NCBI RefSeq assembly: GCF_005154805.1
Contig: NZ_CP039727.1
Span: 4,771,501-4,835,500 of the forward strand
Reading direction: 5' to 3'
Source: Bacillus sp. S3
Lineage (GTDB): Bacteria > Bacillota > Bacilli > Bacillales > Cytobacillaceae
DNA: 64,000 bases
Shown: piece by piece, positions 34,955 through 44,238 of the stretch
Layout: every line of letters starts with the position of its first letter
Position numbering within the stretch: position 1 is the stretch's first letter
Made by a program: the position numbers and the translations under genes
The notes under the pieces: model-generated
Seen by the model: the letters and a program-made list of their open reading frames with translations, nothing else
The model's database searches: none
Told to the model about the DNA's origin: nothing

Positions 34955-35065
34955 ATGAACATGAAAAGTTTAACAGCGACTTCGAGTAATGTATTGAATC
35001 ATACCTTGTATGGGGAATTTAGTTTCCGGGCGAAAGGAACACTCGTCCTGAACCGTTATATTTAG
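34955..35065 (+). CDS. Small protein, 34-36 residues
   Basis: A short frame with ATG at 34955 or 34961 (MNMKSLTATSSNVLNHTLYG...) ends VLNRYI. AAAGGG at 34945-34950 fits the second ATG. It is the second of two tandem small frames, and a strong terminator follows 50 bases later. The function is unknown. Confidence 0.4.
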   Translation: MNMKSLTATSSNVLNHTLYGEFSFRAKGTLVLNRYI

Positions 35066-35116
35066 CGCTAGGACTTTTTCTTAGTAAAATTCCTCACCCC
35101 CCTGCATTGCAGGACG

Positions 35117-35153
35117 AAAAAGGTGCGAACCCATTTGTGGCCGCACCTTTTTT
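35117..35153 (+). terminator. Terminator after the two small frames
   Basis: An 11-bp stem (AAAAAGGTGCG / CGCACCTTTTT) with a T-rich tail; the A-rich left arm makes it bidirectional. Confidence 0.85.
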
Positions 35154-35368
35154 GCGTTACATACACTCAACCTTTCTTCCGAATCGTTTCGAAAAGTTTG
35201 TCGAAAGCCCATACGTAACTCTTTTTGACATTTATTTTCTGCTATTCTTCCAGTTTTGTAGAATGACGTTTAGGTATAGCAAAAAGTGGATAGTAAATAT
35301 AGAAAAACTAATTTAGCAGCAAAGCAAATTCCTTTAGTTAAGGAGTAATTTATTTTAGGGTGGATGGT

Positions 35369-36448
35369 ATGTGGATTAATAGACCTTTTTTTAAATATGC
35401 AATGGGTATCCTGCTAATTCTATTAATTATTTTCTTATTTGGGAAGATTGATTACTTTGTATGGCCCTTTAAAAAGATGATTGCGACTATATTTTTTCCG
35501 ATTCTCGTTTCCGGATTAATATATTATCTCATAAGGCCGTTTGTCACCTTTTTTGCCAAATATGTCAGCAAAAATATGAGTATATTGATTGTTTATCTAC
35601 TTTTCATCGGGGCTGGATATCTTTTTTTTCATTTTACAAGCACACCCATTACACAACAAGTCCAGCAGCTTTCACACCAATTTCCCAACAAGGTTGAAAA
35701 AATATCAGATGCATCCCTTAATATAATGAAGAATAATAGCTTTGGAAACAGCTCGTTACGAATGCTTGAAGAAAAAGCAAGTTCCCTCTCAAACTCCTTT
35801 TTTAAACATGTCGACCAAAATATAACGAATATCCTATCAACACTCACTAGTATTGCTATGATTCTTGCAATCGTTCCGTTTATTGTTTTTTATTTTTTAC
35901 GGGATGATGAGAAACTGAAGCCCGCTCTCTTGAAAAATCTTCCTGTTGAACATGTAGAAGAGGGAAATTTGATTCTGGTCGATATTGATAAGACCTTATC
36001 CGCTTATATAATTGGACAATGTATCATCGCATTAGCCGATGGAATCTTGCTCTATATCGGTTTTTGCATGATTGGCCTGAATAATAGTCTAGTGCTTGCC
36101 ATTTTCGCCATGTGCATGACGGTTGTACCTTTTTTTGGGCCTGTGATAGGAATGATCCCGGCCGTCCTTGTCGCACTCTTACAAAGTCCATTTATGGTTT
36201 TAAAAGTCGTTTTGGTTGTCATCGTGGCTCAACAAATAGATGGGAGTTTGGTTACACCTAAAGTGATGGGGAAAAAACTTGATCTTCATCCGTTAACTGT
36301 CATTTTCATTTTGTTAATTTCAGGGGCTATTTATGGATTTGTCGGAATTATTATCGCCATTCCCCTCTACTCGGTTGTTAAAGTGACCCTTCAAAATGTC
36401 ATTCGATTTTATAAGCTGAGGAAAAGTGAAAACGTGCAGTCCAAATAA
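35369..36448 (+). CDS. AI-2E family transporter
   Basis: This 359-residue protein has the AI-2E exporter (PF01594) layout: two N-terminal helix pairs, an amphipathic soluble stretch at about 95-160, then about five helices with LAIVPFIVFYFLRDDEKL near residue 168 and DGSLVTPKVMGKKLDLHPL near 290, the family signature. Members export small molecules or act in sodium/proton exchange; this one's substrate is unknown. AGGGTGGA supports ATG 35369; a GTG three codons earlier is possible. Confidence 0.9.
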   Translation: MWINRPFFKYAMGILLILLIIFLFGKIDYFVWPFKKMIATIFFPILVSGLIYYLIRPFVTFFAKYVSKNMSILIVYLLFIGAGYLFFHFTSTPITQQVQQLSHQFPNKVEKISDASLNIMKNNSFGNSSLRMLEEKASSLSNSFFKHVDQNITNILSTLTSIAMILAIVPFIVFYFLRDDEKLKPALLKNLPVEHVEEGNLILVDIDKTLSAYIIGQCIIALADGILLYIGFCMIGLNNSLVLAIFAMCMTVVPFFGPVIGMIPAVLVALLQSPFMVLKVVLVVIVAQQIDGSLVTPKVMGKKLDLHPLTVIFILLISGAIYGFVGIIIAIPLYSVVKVTLQNVIRFYKLRKSENVQSK

Positions 36449-36900
36449 CCCTTAGTCTACAAAAACCTCAACTTCTATATCGGTGGTTTCTTTGAAAATT
36501 CTCCAAACCCCTACGTAGACCGATTCTACGTCGGGGGTTCTTTGAAAAATTATCCAAACCCTTACGTAGACCGATTCTATATGGCTGATTTGGCTAAATT
36601 CACATTCAAATATCAAAATATGAGAATGCATAGGCGGAGTATTTCCGGCTAATGTATATAGCGGAAGCAGAAGAAGCAGTTATAAGCGGAGATATTCCGG
36701 TTAACTGCTCAAAATAAGGCAAAAATCAACGATTTGAATAAGATAGGCGGAAAAACTCCCCTTATTTTTAAGGAAAAAAGGACATTTCCCAATATAAACG
36801 GAGTACTTTTTCCCTACATATCATTTTATATAGATTCGTCCAACACCTATAAGCGCCCTCATTAAAAATCGAAATATTTAGAAAATAGATCCCGTATTTA
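36449..36900. repeat. Intergenic repeats related to the CTACTT family, and GGCGGA motifs
   Basis: CCCCTACGTAGACCGATTC and TCCAAACCCTTACGTAGACC lie at about 36506-36575, matching relatives at 19707-19735. From 36630 to 36810 four or five degenerate GCGGAGATATTCCGGTTAA-like motifs follow. There is no coding sequence in 36449-36966. Confidence 0.6.
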
Positions 36901-36966
36901 TTCTAAAAATAATTATAAGAAATATATGATTAATGAAGGAACGAATAAAAAAAGGGGGGAACACAA

Positions 36967-38136
36967 TTGAAAAATTTTTTAACCGCCATACCATTATCGT
37001 TGCAGCATTTGTTTGCGATGTTTGGTGCGACCATTTTGGTGCCGGCACTAACCGGTCTTGATCCGGGCAGTGCGCTTATTGCCAGTGGGTTAGGAACGTT
37101 GATTTTCCACCTAATTACACGTGGAAAAGTTCCTACGTATCTAGGTTCATCTTTTGCCTTTATTGCCCCGCTTGCGTTGTATGTAGGGAAGTTACATTCA
37201 CCGGGTCAAGCCGTTGCAGGTCTTATCAGCGTTTCCATTGTTTATGCTATTGTATCTATCATCATTTCCTTTTTCGGCTTTGAAAGAGTTCGCAAGGTTA
37301 TTCCTGCCGTTGTCGTTGGGCCTGTTGTAAGTATTATCGGTCTTTCACTGGCAACCACGGCGGTGACCAGCATGGCTTCGACCCATTGGGATGTCGCGAT
37401 CGTCAGCCTTCTTGCAGCGGTCATCGCAACGCTTGCAGGTACGAAGGTGATCCGCCTTTTACCGCTCATCATCGGTCTTGCAGTAGGGTATGCTTATGCC
37501 GCGGTTCGAGGGTTGGTGGATTTTCATACCATCGCCTCTGCACCGGCATTTGCTCTTCCCCATTTTGTCATGCCGGAGTTCACCTGGGTCGTGATCTTCG
37601 GAATGGCGCCGATTGCCCTGGTTACCATCATCGAAGACCTTGGGCATATGTTTGTGCTAAATGAAATTACCGGAAAAGATGTAACAAAGAATCCCGGATT
37701 TTCTAGCATCCTATGGGGGAATGGCATTGCAACATTAGTTTCGGGGTTCATCGGCGGTCCCGCACAAACAACTTACGCGGAAAACCTCGGGGTTCTAGCC
37801 ATCACGCGCCAGTTTTCCAGCAGGATCATTCAAGGCGCTGCTGTTCTATCCATTCTTCTTGGCTTGTTCGGTAAAGTGGGAGCATTTATCCAATCGATTC
37901 CAGTTGCCGTAATGGGTGGCATTTGCATCCTGCTCTTTGGTATGATCGCTGCAATGGGAATCCGACACCTCCTTGAGGAAAAAGTGAGTCTGGCCAATAT
38001 GAAAAACTTGATCATCGTCGCGATCATCTTCATCATCGGTGTTGGATATGCTCATAATGGTATCGCCTACGCTACCATTGCCGGCTTGCTCATCTATTGG
38101 CTCGTACCCGATTTTACGACAAAAAATGAAGGGTAA
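36967..38136 (+). CDS. Uracil-xanthine permease family transporter (UraA/PyrP-like)
   Basis: This 389-residue NCS2-family membrane protein has 12-14 hydrophobic segments. The family motif GGPAQTTYAENLGVLAITR lies near residue 262 and an AIALVTIIEDLGHM-like segment near 220 carries the substrate-binding glutamate (APIALVTIIEDLGH). It should import uracil or a related base with protons. The start is TTG 36967, with AAAAAAGGGGGGAA just upstream. It is a single gene with its own terminator. Uracil rather than xanthine is favoured by similarity to UraA, moderately surely. Confidence 0.88.
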   Translation: MKNFLTAIPLSLQHLFAMFGATILVPALTGLDPGSALIASGLGTLIFHLITRGKVPTYLGSSFAFIAPLALYVGKLHSPGQAVAGLISVSIVYAIVSIIISFFGFERVRKVIPAVVVGPVVSIIGLSLATTAVTSMASTHWDVAIVSLLAAVIATLAGTKVIRLLPLIIGLAVGYAYAAVRGLVDFHTIASAPAFALPHFVMPEFTWVVIFGMAPIALVTIIEDLGHMFVLNEITGKDVTKNPGFSSILWGNGIATLVSGFIGGPAQTTYAENLGVLAITRQFSSRIIQGAAVLSILLGLFGKVGAFIQSIPVAVMGGICILLFGMIAAMGIRHLLEEKVSLANMKNLIIVAIIFIIGVGYAHNGIAYATIAGLLIYWLVPDFTTKNEG

Positions 38137-38146
38137 AAATGAATTG

Positions 38147-38185
38147 GCCATTCCAAGCATTTGCCGCGGAATGGCTTTTTATTTT
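38147..38185 (+). terminator. Terminator of the uracil permease gene
   Basis: An 8-bp stem (GCCATTCC / GGAATGGC) with a 13-nt loop, followed by TTTTTATTTTT. Confidence 0.85.
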
Positions 38186-38240
38186 TCGGTAAACACAGCT
38201 TTACAACCATGGACAATAAATGACTTCACAATGAAAAATC

Positions 38241-38275
38241 ACAGGGACGGGACGGTTCACATGGTCACCCCATGA
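38241..38275. repeat. Single end of the GGGACGGTTC repeat family
   Basis: CACAGGGACGGGACGGTTC followed by ACATGGTC matches the ends of the elements at 11877 and 13394. A further single end lies at 40215-40241. Confidence 0.55.
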
Positions 38276-38276
38276 T

Positions 38277-39656
38277 CTACATATCCCAAGCTTTTTTTAA
38301 AAGTGATAATCCCGTCTGAATTTGCTGGGAAGAGAGGTTTGCAAATCCTAATAGTAAATGTGGCTGTACGGCTAGATTTTCAATAAATAAGGGACTGGTT
38401 GGATAGACCTTTACATTTTCTTTAAATGCTTTTTCAATTAATTCAGTTTCACTGTAGGGGGTGTTTACTTTAATCATTACATACAGACCTGCATTTGTAC
38501 CAATGACTTCAAGTTGATCAGGAAACATCGTCTTAAGTTGTTCCACTAAGAAATGCATCTTTCCTTTATACACTTTCCTCATGCGTTTAATGTGCTTCTC
38601 CCATTCACCTGATTTCATAAATTCCGTCATGGTTAGCTGATGCAGCAATGACGCATTATGTTCAAAGTGTCCAAATTGCGCGCAATAGGAAGGGAGTAAT
38701 GGTTCGGGCAATACCATATATGCCAGTCGAATAGCCGGCAAAAATGATTTTGAAAATGTCCCTAAATAAATGACGCGACTTGCATCTAGAGAAGCTAACG
38801 CAGGGAAAGTTTTTTGGCCATATCGATATTCACCATCATAATCATCTTCAATTAAGTAACCTTGTCTTTGATGTACCCATTGAATCAATTGCCATCTTTG
38901 TTGAATGGATAATGCTGTACCAAATGGATATTGATGAGAAGGAGTCACGTAAAATAATGAGCTTTCTTTTTGTGAAAGTTCCTCCATGGCTAACCCTTGG
39001 TTTGTAACAGTGATCGCTTCCATTTGAAATTTCTGTATTTGGAACACTTCTCTAGCACCGTCGTATCCGGGATTTTCTAAAAGGATGCTTGAAAATATAT
39101 CTTTTAATAAGAAGCTAAGATGTAGTAATAATTGCTGCGTGTTGCTGCCAACAACAATTTGTTCAGGTTTAATTTGAAGACCTCTTGCTTGCAGCAAGTA
39201 ATTAGCGATTTCAACTTTAAACGAATCTTCTCCCAAAGACTGTCCATATGTATAGCTATTTGCTTGTTTGAGAATCGCATTTGACATTTGCCGCCATTTT
39301 TTCATAGGGAAGTGTTCTTGATCGATCGCACCTATTCTAAAATCAATGGTATGATTTAGCGGTTTTGGTATTTTGGGCTGAGTTGTTGGATTTGTTGGAT
39401 TAATAAAGAACGGTTCCAATTGATTGACAAAATAACCCTTTTTCTCTTCAGAGCGTATATAGCCTTCAGCTAGTAATAGTTCATATGCTTGTAAGGTTGT
39501 ATTTCGACTTACATGAAGTGTTTCTGCAAGAGAACGGATAGAAGGTAATCGTTCATCAGAAGCAATCTTATTACTTTCAATGATTTCTTTAAATTGTTCG
39601 TATATTTGAATATATTTTGGCTGATATGGATTGAATGGGAAAATAAAATGATACAA
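38277..39656 (-). CDS. MocR-type regulator (GntR helix-turn-helix + aminotransferase domain)
   Basis: This 459-residue protein joins a GntR winged helix (residues 5-75, LPSIRSLAETLHVSRNTTL) to a class I aminotransferase-like domain with EDDYDGEYRYG and the PLP-lysine region GTFSKSFLPAIRLAY (lysine near residue 300). It is a PLP-sensing transcription regulator. I chose TTG 39656 with AAAGGTC upstream, because an ATG at 39677 lies inside an inverted repeat and near the transcription start. It is divergent from a GNAT gene, which it may control together with itself. Confidence 0.88.
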   Translation of the reverse strand: MYHFIFPFNPYQPKYIQIYEQFKEIIESNKIASDERLPSIRSLAETLHVSRNTTLQAYELLLAEGYIRSEEKKGYFVNQLEPFFINPTNPTTQPKIPKPLNHTIDFRIGAIDQEHFPMKKWRQMSNAILKQANSYTYGQSLGEDSFKVEIANYLLQARGLQIKPEQIVVGSNTQQLLLHLSFLLKDIFSSILLENPGYDGAREVFQIQKFQMEAITVTNQGLAMEELSQKESSLFYVTPSHQYPFGTALSIQQRWQLIQWVHQRQGYLIEDDYDGEYRYGQKTFPALASLDASRVIYLGTFSKSFLPAIRLAYMVLPEPLLPSYCAQFGHFEHNASLLHQLTMTEFMKSGEWEKHIKRMRKVYKGKMHFLVEQLKTMFPDQLEVIGTNAGLYVMIKVNTPYSETELIEKAFKENVKVYPTSPLFIENLAVQPHLLLGFANLSSQQIQTGLSLLKKAWDM

Positions 39657-39672
39657 GAAAATCGACCTTTCT

Positions 39673-39729
39673 GACATTCGAAAAAGTTTATTCTTGTATC
39701 TTTTTGAATGTCAATCTATTTTCTATAAT
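39673..39729. promoter_or_regulatory. Divergent promoter region with an inverted repeat
   Basis: A GACATTCGAAAAAG half and a CTTTTTGAATGTC half (39673-39712) form an imperfect inverted repeat. It overlaps a minus-strand promoter (TTGACA, 18 bases, TAAACT), and a plus-strand TATAAT follows at 39724-39729. It is the probable operator of the MocR regulator. Confidence 0.6.
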
Positions 39730-39761
39730 TATACTTAATTTAAAGGAAATGAGGAATAGTG

Positions 39762-40202
39762 ATGATTATCGAACGCTTAGCAGTAGAAGATGTAGAAGCA
39801 GTGGCAGATTTATTCAATGCCTATCGAAAATTTTATCATCAACAAAGCGATATTCAGGCTGCAAAACAATTTTTAAAAGCACGTCTCTTAAATGAAGATT
39901 CCATTTTATTCGTAGCGAAAATGGATAATCAGTGTGTTGGATTTACGCAGTTGTATCCAACATTCTCATCCGTTGCGATGAAACGGGCTTTTATTTTAAA
40001 TGATTTGTATGTAGCAGAAGATTATCGGAGACATGGTATTGCAGAAAAATTAATGGAACAAGCCTTTCAATTTGCAAAACAGCACGATGCGCGATCTATT
40101 GCATTAGAAACAGGTGCGTTAAATACAAAAGCGCAAGCTCTATATGAAAAAGTAGGCATGGAAGTAGAAAATGATGTCAAACACTATATCTATTATTGGT
40201 GA
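39762..40202 (+). CDS. GNAT family N-acetyltransferase
   Basis: This 146-residue protein has the GNAT acetyl-CoA motif, LYVAEDYRRHGIAEKLM, near residue 82 (RRHGIA loop) and ALYEKVGMEVEND at the C-terminus. It probably acetylates a small amine or protein N-terminus. ATG 39762 follows AAATGAGG. Its promoter shares the inverted repeat with the divergent MocR gene, so it is the likely target of that regulator. The substrate is unknown. Confidence 0.88.
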   Translation: MIIERLAVEDVEAVADLFNAYRKFYHQQSDIQAAKQFLKARLLNEDSILFVAKMDNQCVGFTQLYPTFSSVAMKRAFILNDLYVAEDYRRHGIAEKLMEQAFQFAKQHDARSIALETGALNTKAQALYEKVGMEVENDVKHYIYYW

Positions 40203-40263
40203 TGTTAAAGAAAACCACAGGGACGGTTCACCCATGGTTCATCTTGTATGGAAAAGCTCATTT

Positions 40264-40437
40264 TCATAAAGGCTTTTTATTTAAATGAATGATTTCAAAA
40301 ACTGCCTGTTCCGCTGATTGAAGAGCACCTTCAAGATGTCCGCCAAATTGTGAACTTGTCTCTGTTCCAGCAAAAATAATTTTCTCTTTCCAAACCCATG
40401 CCTTTGGTAGTAGACTGTAACTCGGAAAGTCTCTTAG
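40264..40437 (-). pseudogene. Remnant of a flavin monoamine oxidase C-terminus
   Basis: The minus strand encodes RDFPSYSLLPKAWVWKEK, then IIFAGTETSSQFGGHLEG and ALQSAEQAVFEII before a stop at 40264. This is the FAD-binding C-terminal signature of amine oxidases. The rest of the gene is absent; the fragment starts at the MFS stop codon, so an upstream deletion is likely. Confidence 0.75.
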
Positions 40438-41789
40438 CTGCCTTTACTCGCTTGGTTCCCTGAATTTTCAGTCATTTTAATTTTAGTAGACTTCCTCTGT
40501 TTGTCAATACCTGCCCAAATAACAATGGGAATAAGCACTAATGAAAACACCCCGCCAGCAATGGAAAGCACTGCATAACTAGAATGGGCGACAATCAATC
40601 CGGATAGGCCTCCTCCTATTGCCCCTGACAAAGCAATCCCAACATCTACAGAGCCCTGCGTCTTCGCTCGAGTGGAGGCGTGAGTTGCGTCTACGAGGAT
40701 TGCTGTACCGCTAATTAAACCGAAATTCCAACCAAGGCCCAGTAAAACAAGTGACAGAACGAGTACGACCATCGAATCAGGAGGTCCTAATGCAGCTAGA
40801 ATGCCAGAGGCAAGCAGCGTAACAGCAGAAGCAATGGCCATTGTAGCACGACCAATTTTATCAACAAGATGTCCTGTTATTAAAGAAGGTAAAAACATAG
40901 CTCCTATATGAAATCCAATCACAAGTCCTACTTCATTCAAATGATGTCCATGGTGTCCCATATGTATGGGTGTCATCGTCATAATGGCAGTCATAACAAA
41001 TTGAGTTAGAACCATTACTGAAGCTCCAGCAAAAATACCTCGCTTGTTGATCCATAACGAATCGGAATGTTCCCCTAAAATTGAATCACCGGTTGATATT
41101 TTAGCATCTGATATTGCTTTAGCAACAATTAAAGGATCTGGCCTGAGAAAAATGCAGAGAATCAAACCAGCAACGATATAAGCTGCTGCAGCTAATAAAA
41201 ATGGACCCGCTAAAGCTGGAATACCTATGGATATCGCAAACTCACCCATTACATCCACCAGGTTGGGACCTGCTACAGCTCCGAATGTGGTGGAAACCAT
41301 GGCCATACTAACAGCTTTTGCCCTTTGTGCCCGGTTCGCCATGTCTGTTCCTGCGTAGCGTGCTTGTAAGTTTGTAGCTGATCCAGCCCCATAGACGAGC
41401 AGTGAAATAAATAATAGTAGAATGCTAGTTGTTAGTGCTGAAATGACTACTCCAATAGCACCGATCCCTCCAGCTAAAAACCCAAAAGCAAGTCCAGAAC
41501 GCCGTCCATACGCTTGAGAAAGTCTTCCCACAAGCAGTGCAGCTCCTGCTGACCCTAAAGTAAATAGCGCCGAAGGCAATCCTGTTACACTATCTGTCCC
41601 TAACATGTCTTGAGCTAGAAGTGCCCCCACTGTTATTCCTGCGGCAAGTCCTGCTCCTCCAAAAATTTGGGATAAGACAACAACGAGTAATGTTCTCTTA
41701 TATAGTTGTTTTTGTTTTTCTGGAGAACGAATGTAGACTTGTAACCAGGCCGGTTGAACGTCTAACTTTTTTACGCCATCTTGTATCAA
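40434..41789 (-). CDS. MFS transporter
   Basis: This 451-residue protein has 12 predicted transmembrane segments. The MFS loop motif RLSQAYGRRSG lies near residue 87, and the second-half counterpart GHLVDKIGRATM near residue 300. It is a proton-driven exporter or importer of unknown substrate. TTG 41789 has AAAGGTGG seven bases upstream and is preferred over a GTG four codons earlier. The 3' end abuts an amine oxidase remnant. Confidence 0.87.
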   Translation of the reverse strand: MIQDGVKKLDVQPAWLQVYIRSPEKQKQLYKRTLLVVVLSQIFGGAGLAAGITVGALLAQDMLGTDSVTGLPSALFTLGSAGAALLVGRLSQAYGRRSGLAFGFLAGGIGAIGVVISALTTSILLLFISLLVYGAGSATNLQARYAGTDMANRAQRAKAVSMAMVSTTFGAVAGPNLVDVMGEFAISIGIPALAGPFLLAAAAYIVAGLILCIFLRPDPLIVAKAISDAKISTGDSILGEHSDSLWINKRGIFAGASVMVLTQFVMTAIMTMTPIHMGHHGHHLNEVGLVIGFHIGAMFLPSLITGHLVDKIGRATMAIASAVTLLASGILAALGPPDSMVVLVLSLVLLGLGWNFGLISGTAILVDATHASTRAKTQGSVDVGIALSGAIGGGLSGLIVAHSSYAVLSIAGGVFSLVLIPIVIWAGIDKQRKSTKIKMTENSGNQASKGS

Positions 41790-41849
41790 AATGTATCCCA
41801 CCTTTCTAGAAGCTTATCATCCAACAAGATTTCAAACATCTTAACATGA

Positions 41850-41884
41850 ATAAAAATGCCATACAATATCATAATTGTATGGCA
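41850..41884 (-). terminator. Terminator of the Bmr-like transporter gene
   Basis: A perfect 11-bp inverted repeat (TGCCATACAAT / ATTGTATGGCA) is followed on the minus strand by TTTTTATTC. It lies 166 bases past the stop, so an operator role for the next gene is also possible. Confidence 0.6.
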
Positions 41885-42049
41885 AACAATTTTTTGATTA
41901 TTTCATAATCTATAATAAAATACCCTTGTTATAAACTTCTATTTCAAAAATACCATTTCAAAAGTAATTAATTTAGGCTGTTTAGTAAGTGTTTAAGGAT
42001 CATTAATCCTTGCTCAAGCTCGTTATACAAGTTCATCTTGTGTTTTTTC

Positions 42050-43243
42050 TTAATTAACTGCACGAGCCTTCACTTCGTTTGAAGATGGATTTGTTTGCTT
42101 TTTCCAGACCAATGTAAGCACGATTCCCACAGATAGGATGACTGTCGCGAAGTAATAAGGGTAGTTAAGATCGATGTCAAATAACATCCCCCCTATAATG
42201 GGTCCGCTTATGTTCGCTAAACTTGTGAACATGGAGTTCATCCCGCCGACGAAACCTTGTTCGTTCCCCGCGATAGTTGAGAGGTAGGAAGTGATGGCCG
42301 GTCGGAACAAATCGAATCCTACAAAAACAATAAATGTAACGAGTAAAATAGAAAAATAGGAATGAACCACAGTCATTAAAAAGACAAGTACGGCTGATAA
42401 TAGTAAACTATATTGAATCAGTTTAATTTCACCCCATATTCGAGTAAGCCTATCAAATAAGAGGACTTGTGCAACGGCTCCAAAAATTGCCCCACCAGTG
42501 ATAACGATGGCGATATCGGATGGTTTAAATTGAAATTTATGGTCGACGAATAGACTAAAGAACGATTCAAAAGCGGCTAAACCAAATGAGGCGATAAAAA
42601 TTAAAATAAACGCAAGGAAGTATTTGGGGCTAAAAATACGTTCGAAGCTGCTCTTACCATCCGAGACTTGTTCATGATGATCTTCATTACGATTTGGTTC
42701 AGATAATAAAATAAGCGAAAGGATCGCCGCAATGGTACCAAGTACTCCTGCAAAGAGGAATGGTACTCGTGTTCCAAATTCCGCTAAGAATCCACCAATA
42801 CCAGGACCAATAATAAATCCTGTACTAATGGCAGCAGACATATACCCGAGTGCTTTCGGGCGAGTATCCAAATTGGTAATATCAGCAATAAAAGCGGTCA
42901 CAGCTGGCATAATGAACGCAGCGCTAATACCACCCAAAATACGCGAAATAAATAGAACCTCTATTTCCTTGCCGATCCCAAATAAAAATTCTGAGAAACC
43001 GAAAATAAATAAACCAATGACAATCATAATCTTCCTGCCATATTTATCTGCCGCTTTCCCTGCAAATGGAGAAACAATCAATTGAGCAATGGCAAATGCC
43101 GCTGTTAAATACCCAATTGTCGTTCCCGTAATCCCTAATTCATTCATCAGCGTTGGTAAAACTGGAATGACAAGACCAATTCCCAAAAAGGCGATAAATA
43201 AATTCAATAATACTAAACCTAACATAACTTTATGTGTCTTCAT
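42050..43243 (-). CDS. Multidrug MFS transporter, Bmr/Blt/NorA-like
   Basis: This 397-residue protein has 12 hydrophobic segments. The antiporter motif near residue 100-150 (ADITNLDTRPKALGYMSAAI, GPGIGGFLAEFG) and the loop motif GKAADKYGRKIM near residue 62 match the Bmr/Blt/NorA group of drug-proton antiporters. It lies divergent from a MerR regulator, with the typical 19-base-spacer promoter in front of it, which is the Bmr/Blt arrangement. Substrates are presumably cationic or lipophilic drugs. Confidence 0.9.
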   Translation of the reverse strand: MKTHKVMLGLVLLNLFIAFLGIGLVIPVLPTLMNELGITGTTIGYLTAAFAIAQLIVSPFAGKAADKYGRKIMIVIGLFIFGFSEFLFGIGKEIEVLFISRILGGISAAFIMPAVTAFIADITNLDTRPKALGYMSAAISTGFIIGPGIGGFLAEFGTRVPFLFAGVLGTIAAILSLILLSEPNRNEDHHEQVSDGKSSFERIFSPKYFLAFILIFIASFGLAAFESFFSLFVDHKFQFKPSDIAIVITGGAIFGAVAQVLLFDRLTRIWGEIKLIQYSLLLSAVLVFLMTVVHSYFSILLVTFIVFVGFDLFRPAITSYLSTIAGNEQGFVGGMNSMFTSLANISGPIIGGMLFDIDLNYPYYFATVILSVGIVLTLVWKKQTNPSSNEVKARAVN

Positions 43244-43304
43244 CTTTTATATCTCCTTAAAAAAAACAATTAACGTATGTTGTTTTCATTTATTTACAAT
43301 TTCT

Positions 43305-43335
43305 ATCCTAGTGTATATAGTTACTATATACTCAA
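43305..43335 (-). promoter_or_regulatory. MerR-type promoter with 19-base spacer
   Basis: Minus-strand TTGAGT (43330-43335) and TAGGAT (43305-43310) are exactly 19 bases apart. The spacer holds the palindrome GTATATAGTTACTATATAC (43313-43331). This is the over-long spacer that MerR regulators correct by DNA distortion. A plus-strand promoter (TTGTTT, 18 bases, TATCCT) for the regulator overlaps the -10 box. Confidence 0.8.
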
Positions 43336-43353
43336 GGATGGAGCTTTAAAAAA

Positions 43354-44190
43354 ATGAATAAAGAACATGGCAAATATTTAACAACTGGGGAATTCGCGAG
43401 GCTTTGTAAAGTAAACAAACAGACCCTCTTTTATTACGATCAAATTGGGCTTTTGTCTCCGGTATGGAAAAATGAAAAAGGGTACCGATATTATTCCATT
43501 CGCCAGATAGAGCTATTCTTTGTGATCGATTTATTAAAGGATCTTGGAATGTCGCTAAACGATATTCAACAATATATGCAAAATAAATCGCCTGAACGTT
43601 TTTTGTCATTAATGTACCAAAAAAAAGAAGAGATCGTGAAAATACGTCAGGAGATGGAAATGAAGGAAAAAATGATCGAGGCAAAAGTAGCCTTAATGGA
43701 GGAAGCGGCACAGCTTGATTTTCAGCAAATGACGCTTGAACAATTACCAGAAGTAACCCTTTATATAAGTAGAAATATTGAAAATGTAACGGATGACGAA
43801 TTTGTAGAGGTCTTATCAGACTTTATTAATGAACTGAACGTATCACAACTTGATACAGGATATCCAATAGGTGTGATATCGAAACGAGAGCACGTATTAA
43901 AGGGAGAATTCACGAATTACAGCTATTTATATATTGAGCAGCCGCATCCAAAGGAAGGGTATCCCTATTTTAAAAGTGTGAAGGGTGATTTTCTCATTGG
44001 ATATCATTTAGGGGATGAGAAAACGATCCATAAAACATATAAGCGCCTTTTTTCAGAAATGGATCGATTACATTTAGCCTTAGGTGATTATGTTTTTGAA
44101 GAGTATATTTACGACACCGTTGTCATGAATCATAAGGAACACTACGTGACCAAAATTATGATACAAGTTGATCAATCACCAGTTGATTAA
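43354..44190 (+). CDS. MerR family regulator, BltR/BmrR-like
   Basis: The 278-residue protein has a MerR DNA-binding domain at residues 7-75 (YLTTGEFARLCKVNKQTLFY, then the wing GYRYYSIRQ). A coiled-coil linker lies near 85-120 and a GyrI-like effector-binding domain follows (FTNYSYLYIEQPHP, YIYDTVVMN). It should activate the divergent multidrug transporter gene when it binds a drug. Its own promoter overlaps that of the transporter. The start is unambiguous only by reading frame; the upstream sequence has a GGATGGAGC site. Confidence 0.92.
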   Translation: MNKEHGKYLTTGEFARLCKVNKQTLFYYDQIGLLSPVWKNEKGYRYYSIRQIELFFVIDLLKDLGMSLNDIQQYMQNKSPERFLSLMYQKKEEIVKIRQEMEMKEKMIEAKVALMEEAAQLDFQQMTLEQLPEVTLYISRNIENVTDDEFVEVLSDFINELNVSQLDTGYPIGVISKREHVLKGEFTNYSYLYIEQPHPKEGYPYFKSVKGDFLIGYHLGDEKTIHKTYKRLFSEMDRLHLALGDYVFEEYIYDTVVMNHKEHYVTKIMIQVDQSPVD

Positions 44191-44238
44191 TAAAATCTGA
44201 ACTGGATTGCACGTTTCCTGATGGCGAATGAGAAATAG

